This document shows, piece by piece, positions 60,691 to 64,000 of a stretch of 64,000 bases of DNA (the stretch's first letter is position 1; each line of letters begins with the position of its first letter). The stretch lies in the NCBI RefSeq assembly GCF_025753795.1, contig NZ_JAOWPS010000004.1:744001-808000 (forward strand). Direction: 5' to 3'. The position numbers and the translations under genes were made by a program. Source of the stretch: Mesorhizobium sp. YC-39. GTDB taxonomy: Bacteria; Pseudomonadota; Alphaproteobacteria; Rhizobiales; Rhizobiaceae. A model generated the notes under the pieces. That model was not told where the DNA came from. It saw only the letters and a program-made list of their open reading frames with translations, and ran no database searches.

Positions 60691-61499
60691 GCCTCGCCCG
60701 CCAGTGCCGCACGCATGGCAATGATGCCGCCGACGACGATCAGCGCCGGTGAGGTCAAGCCGGCTGCGGCTGCCTGCTCGGCGATGGTGGCGAGCGTGGC
60801 CACGACGATACGCTCCTGCGGCGTGGTCGCGGCGACGATGACAGCGGCAGGCGTGGAAGACGCCAGGCCACCCTCGAGCAGGGAGGCTGCGATGACCCGC
60901 AGATTGGCCATGCCCATGTAGATCACGATGGGCTGGCCGGTGCGGGCGATCGCTGTCCAGTCGAGATCGTCATCGGTGCCGGCGGCATGGCCGGTCGCCA
61001 GGATCACCGCCTTGTTGATGCCGCGCATGGTGGCCGGGATGCCAGCATCGGCAAGCGCGCTGAGGCCCGAAGTGAGCCCGGGCAGGACGCGGAAGGGAAT
61101 AGCTTCCCGCGCGAGCGCCAGTGCTTCTTCGCCGCCACGGCCGAATATATAGGGATCGCCACCCTTCAGCCGGACGACACGGCGGTCCTCGCGCGCCAGT
61201 CGCACCAGCAGGGCCGTAATGTCGTCCTGCTTCATCGATGGCTGGCCGCCACGTTTGCCGGCATAAAACAGCTCGGCGCCCGCGGCGACGGCGACGACAT
61301 CGGGCGAGACAAGCGCGTCATAGACAAGCGCATCGCACTGTCCAAGTGCCGCGAGCACCTCCAGCGTCAGGCAGCCGGGATCGCCGGGGCCGGCGCCGGC
61401 CAGCCAGACGTGACCGGATTCCAGCTCACGCGGCTTGAAGTTCAGCCGGGCAAGCGCCTGTTCGAGCCTTTCGCCTTTTTCTTTGATCCCGCCGCTCAC
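60687..61499 (-). CDS. cobA: Uroporphyrinogen-III C-methyltransferase
   Basis: SAM-dependent methylation at C2 and C7, giving precorrin-2, entry to cobalamin. 270 residues from GTG 61499; the GTGA overlap with the cobM stop decides the start, and the much longer open frame upstream is a shadow. Motifs: VWLAGAGPGDPGCLTLEVLA, YAGKRGGQPSMKQDDI, RRVVRLKGGDPYIFGRGGEE, PFRVLPGLTSGLSALADAGI. The protein lacks CysG-type oxidase/ferrochelatase domains, as expected for cobA. Confidence 0.96.
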   Translation of the reverse strand: MSGGIKEKGERLEQALARLNFKPRELESGHVWLAGAGPGDPGCLTLEVLAALGQCDALVYDALVSPDVVAVAAGAELFYAGKRGGQPSMKQDDITALLVRLAREDRRVVRLKGGDPYIFGRGGEEALALAREAIPFRVLPGLTSGLSALADAGIPATMRGINKAVILATGHAAGTDDDLDWTAIARTGQPIVIYMGMANLRVIAASLLEGGLASSTPAAVIVAATTPQERIVVATLATIAEQAAAAGLTSPALIVVGGIIAMRAALAGEA

Positions 61500-62260
61500 A
61501 ATCCGTCCCGTCCGCGAAAACGCCGCTGGTAGTGGGCGTCGTAAAGTGAACTCTCGCCGAACCCTTCTGCCGCCAGCGAAGCTCCGACGAAGATGATCGC
61601 CGTGCGCTCCATCGGATCGGCAGCCAGCTGCGCCTCGATGGTCGCCAGCGTGCCGGTCAGCACGCGCTCGTCCGGCCAGGAGGCGCGGAAGACGACCGCA
61701 ACCGGGCAGTCGGCGCCATAGAGCGGCGTCAGCTCGGCGACGACACGGTCGATGGCATGGATGGCGAGATGGATGGCCAGCGTGGCGCCGGTACGGCCGA
61801 AGCCGGCCAGCGTCTCGCCGGGCGGCATCTTTGACGCGCGGCCGGAGACGCGGGTCAGCACCAGGCTCTGCGCGACTTCGGGAATGGTCAGCTCGCGGCG
61901 CAGCGCTGCCGCGGCGGCGGCGAAGGAGGGTACGCCCGGCGTCAGTGTGTAGGGAATGCCATGCTTTTCCAGCCGGCGGATCTGCTCGGCAACGGCGCTC
62001 CACACAGAGAGGTCGCCGGAGTGCAAGCGGGCGACATCATGGCCATCCCTGTGGGCGGCCAGATATTCGGCCTCGATCTCGTCGAGCGACATCGGCGCAG
62101 TGTCGATCAGTTTGGTACCGGGCGCACAATGCTGCAGAAGCTCGGGCGCGACGATCGAGCCGGCATAGAGGCAGACCGGGCAGCTTGCCAGCAGCCGGCC
62201 GCCGCGTAGGGTGATGAGGTCGGCGGCGCCGGGGCCGGCGCCGATAAAATGGACGGTCAT
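61496..62260 (-). CDS. cobM: Precorrin-4 C11-methyltransferase
   Basis: 254 residues from ATG 62260 (MTVHFIGAGPGAADLITLRG). Other family blocks: CLYAGSIVAPELLQHCAPGT, VARLHSGDLSVWSAVAEQIR, TLTPGVPSFAAAAAALRREL and PVAVVFRASWPDERVLTGTL. A start 30 bp upstream would overlap cobE further; ATG 62260 gives a 4-bp overlap with cobE, the pattern seen throughout the operon. Confidence 0.96.
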   Translation of the reverse strand: MTVHFIGAGPGAADLITLRGGRLLASCPVCLYAGSIVAPELLQHCAPGTKLIDTAPMSLDEIEAEYLAAHRDGHDVARLHSGDLSVWSAVAEQIRRLEKHGIPYTLTPGVPSFAAAAAALRRELTIPEVAQSLVLTRVSGRASKMPPGETLAGFGRTGATLAIHLAIHAIDRVVAELTPLYGADCPVAVVFRASWPDERVLTGTLATIEAQLAADPMERTAIIFVGASLAAEGFGESSLYDAHYQRRFRGRDGL

Positions 62261-62643
62261 GCCGCATCTCCACTGATGGCGATGGCGCAAGTGACCGGGC
62301 CTAACACAGTGCGCGGTCCGAGCAGTTTTGCGCCGGCGCCGGCTGCGGCGAGTGCGGAGGCTTCGGACACCGAAGGTGTACCGGCGAGTGTTTGTGACAA
62401 GTCGGAGCGGCTGATCGTGCGAGATGACGCGGCCTTGAGCGCGTCGTCCTCGACAACGACAACGGGGAGGGCGAGTTCGCGTCCGGCGGAGAAGATTGCT
62501 TCCTCGTCCTGCTTAAGAGAATTGGTGGCGAGCGCCGAAAGCGCCGCCGTCGCCAGGCCATGCTCTTCCATCGCGGTCTCTATTGCCGCAAGCACCTCGC
62601 TTGCGCTGACGCCCTTTCGGCTGCCGATGCCCGCCACCATCAT
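62257..62643 (-). CDS. cobE: Cobalamin biosynthesis protein CobE (CbiG C-terminal domain-like)
   Basis: 128 residues from ATG 62643 (MMVAGIGSRKGVSASEVLAA). Corresponds to the C-terminal domain of CbiG: ALATNSLKQDEEAIFSAGRE and AGTPSVSEASALAAAGAGAK are family blocks. In the aerobic pathway CobE is needed but its catalytic role is not settled. ATGA overlap with cobL upstream and a 4-bp overlap with cobM downstream. Confidence 0.92.
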   Translation of the reverse strand: MMVAGIGSRKGVSASEVLAAIETAMEEHGLATAALSALATNSLKQDEEAIFSAGRELALPVVVVEDDALKAASSRTISRSDLSQTLAGTPSVSEASALAAAGAGAKLLGPRTVLGPVTCAIAISGDAA

Positions 62644-63881
62644 GGTTTCACCCAGCTCCATTGGGTGACCGGCATAGCCGGTCGCCATGCCTGCATCGAG
62701 CCGACAGGTGTCACGCGCGACAACGCGATGCGGGTGAGATCGCCGCCGAGCGAGGCATGACGGGAAAGAAGCAGCGTTTCCATTTCCAGCGTCACCGCAT
62801 TGGCGACCAGCCGGCCACCGCTGCGCAAGGCCTTGATGGCTGCGCCCAGCACGCCGGCATCGCTGCCGCCACCGCCGATGAAGATCGCATCGGGCGTATC
62901 CAGCCTCGTAAGCGCCTTTGGTGCCGAGCCTTCGACCACGACCAGGCCTGGCACGCCACAGTGTGAAGCGTTGCGGCCGATGCGGGCGGCGCGGACCGGA
63001 TCAGCCTCAATGGCGATGGCGCGCATCGAGGGATGGGCCAGCATCCATTCGATGCCGACCGAGCCCGATCCGGCACCGATGTCCCACAGCAGTTCGCCGC
63101 GCCGGGGGGCCAGGGCGGACAGCGTGACAGCGCGCACCTCGCGCTTGGTAATCTGGCCGTCATGCTCAAACAAATGATCGGCAAGGCCCGATGTCAGCGG
63201 CAGGATGCGTGCCTGCGGATTTGAGTCAATCTCGAGCGCCAGCACATTGAGGGGATTGAAGTCTGCGAGGTCGAAGGCATCGGCCTGGGCGCTCCGCAGC
63301 TTCTCGTTCGGGCCGCCCAGCGCCTCCAGGACCGTGAGCCTTGAGGCGCCGAAGTCGAGTTCGGTCAGCAGCCGGGCGATCGCCGCTGGTGCGTCACCGT
63401 CCGAGGTCAGGGCAAGGATGCGAATGCAGGGATGCAGCAGCGGCCGGATCAGGTCGATCGGGTGGCCATGCAGCGAGATGGTCTCGATATCCTGCAGCGC
63501 CCAGCCGAGGCGGGACGCTGCCAACGAAATCGCCGAAGGCGCGGGGATCACGCGCATCTCCTGGGAAGGAACCTTGCGGGCAAGGGTGACGCCAACGCCG
63601 TGGAAGAACGGATCGCCGGAGGCCAGCACGCAGACCTTCCTGCCGGCAAGCGCCAGCACGTCGCGCATGTCGGCATCGAAAGGGGTCGGCCAGGCGCGTG
63701 CTTCGCCCTTGGCCAGTGAGCCGATGAGGGCAAGGTGACGCTTGCCGCCGAAGACGAATTCAGCCTCGGCGATCCGCCGCTTGGCCTCGTCACTGAGACC
63801 CGCTACACCGTCCTCGCCGATGCCGACGACTGTGAGCCATCTTGAGTTGAGCTCGGCGCCGCGCGGACCCTCAGCAGGCAT
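62640..63881 (-). CDS. cobL: Precorrin-6B C5,15-methyltransferase (decarboxylating)
   Basis: 413 residues, a fusion of two methyltransferases equivalent to CbiE (~15-215; LTVVGIGEDGVAGLSDEAKR, VCVLASGDPFFHGVGVTLAR, VIPAPSAISLAASRLGWALQ) and CbiT (~230-410; LLWDIGAGSGSVGIEWMLAH, SAPKALTRLDTPDAIFIGGG). Starts at ATG 63881, which overlaps the start codon of divergent cobK on the opposite strand by two bases. First gene of the seven-gene minus-strand operon. Confidence 0.96.
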   Translation of the reverse strand: MPAEGPRGAELNSRWLTVVGIGEDGVAGLSDEAKRRIAEAEFVFGGKRHLALIGSLAKGEARAWPTPFDADMRDVLALAGRKVCVLASGDPFFHGVGVTLARKVPSQEMRVIPAPSAISLAASRLGWALQDIETISLHGHPIDLIRPLLHPCIRILALTSDGDAPAAIARLLTELDFGASRLTVLEALGGPNEKLRSAQADAFDLADFNPLNVLALEIDSNPQARILPLTSGLADHLFEHDGQITKREVRAVTLSALAPRRGELLWDIGAGSGSVGIEWMLAHPSMRAIAIEADPVRAARIGRNASHCGVPGLVVVEGSAPKALTRLDTPDAIFIGGGGSDAGVLGAAIKALRSGGRLVANAVTLEMETLLLSRHASLGGDLTRIALSRVTPVGSMQAWRPAMPVTQWSWVKP

Positions 63882-64000
63882 GATGACCCACCGTATTCTG
63901 ATCCTCGGCGGAACCACCGAAGCACGGCAACTGGCCGGCAAGCTTGCCGCGCGCGCCGATGTTTCGATTACGCTGTCGCTGGCTGGCCGCACCGAAAGCC
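63880..64000 (+). CDS. cobK: Precorrin-6A reductase (partial)
   Basis: Only the first ~40 codons are in the window: MMTHRILILGGTTEARQLAG then KLAARADVSITLSLAGRTES, the CobK/CbiJ N-terminal nucleotide-binding block. NADPH-dependent reduction of precorrin-6A, the step that follows CobF and precedes CobL. Either of two adjacent ATGs (63880, 63883) may be the start. Divergent from cobL with overlapping start codons; continues past the right edge. Confidence 0.9.
   Translation, partial: MMTHRILILGGTTEARQLAGKLAARADVSITLSLAGRTES

Noticed and set aside
60687..62003. A longer CobA starting at 62003
   Set aside because: The extra N-terminal part overlaps cobM in another frame and has no methyltransferase similarity; GTG 61499 gives the usual length and a 4-bp overlap.
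57575..64000. Cobalamin riboswitch for the cob operon
   Set aside because: I found no recognisable B12-box in the visible upstream or internal gaps; genes overlap and leave no space. It may lie outside the window.

Overview
The window is chromosomal DNA of a high-GC alphaproteobacterium of the order Rhizobiales, most likely Mesorhizobium or a close relative. The evidence is a permuted two-piece tmRNA with the tag ANDNYAEARLAA, the aerobic cobalamin gene set in rhizobial order (cobT-cobV-cobB-cobA-cobM-cobE-cobL with divergent cobK, and a separate cobF), a BA14K-type protein, and several mosaic palindromic intergenic elements of the kind rhizobia carry. Genus assignment is inference from these traits. 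I see no transposase, integrase, phage gene or CRISPR array; the window is mainly core genome with small accessory patches.

Layout. 1-5.3 kb: end of an MFS exporter with a divergent LysR regulator, D-Ala-D-Ala ligase, a P-loop ATPase, tmRNA, a DUF2853 protein and thyA. 5.3-8.8 kb: molybdenum region, with a broken molbindin gene, a ModE-type operator, modABC and a single-domain ModE. 8.8-18.7 kb: cobF, DUF4424 protein, folA, hflK-hflC-DUF2065-degP, a serB-acetyltransferase operon, miaA and a diguanylate cyclase. 18.7-25 kb: HerA-like ATPase, an XRE/cupin regulator operon, and a PcfJ-like gene sitting between two copies of the 3' end of an acetyltransferase gene. 25-30.5 kb: flavin monooxygenase, then ilvB-ilvN behind a short leader peptide and terminator that look like an attenuator, then a LysE exporter. 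30.7-39.5 kb: RND efflux pair, cobalt-type nitrile hydratase operon, a free-standing EF-G domain III-V gene, a Dda-like helicase and a SpoIIAA-like protein. 39.6-48 kb: pdxJ, kup and a set of small regulator/redox pairs (QorB/HxlR, GST-Rieske/MarR, DUF1772/TetR). 48-57 kb: ilvC with a partial repeat of its own 3' end, PilZ, BA14K, an EEP-family hydrolase, NUDIX, a MacAB-like exporter and PhzF. 57.4 kb: tRNA-Lys(CTT). 57.6-64 kb: the cobalamin cluster, running off the right edge inside cobK.

How the parts connect. ilvB/ilvN and ilvC supply two successive steps of branched-chain amino acid synthesis from separate loci. ThyA and FolA form the dTMP/folate cycle, HflKC and DegP form an envelope quality-control block, and cobF plus the seven-gene cob operon and cobK cover much of aerobic corrin synthesis. 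The most notable signals are: a molbindin gene broken by a frameshift and a 102-bp palindromic insertion, while the local ModE also lacks its metal-binding domain; a probable ilvB attenuator; three palindromic operators between the Rieske and MarR genes; 3'-end gene echoes after ilvC and around the PcfJ-like gene; and a solitary EF-G C-terminal half.
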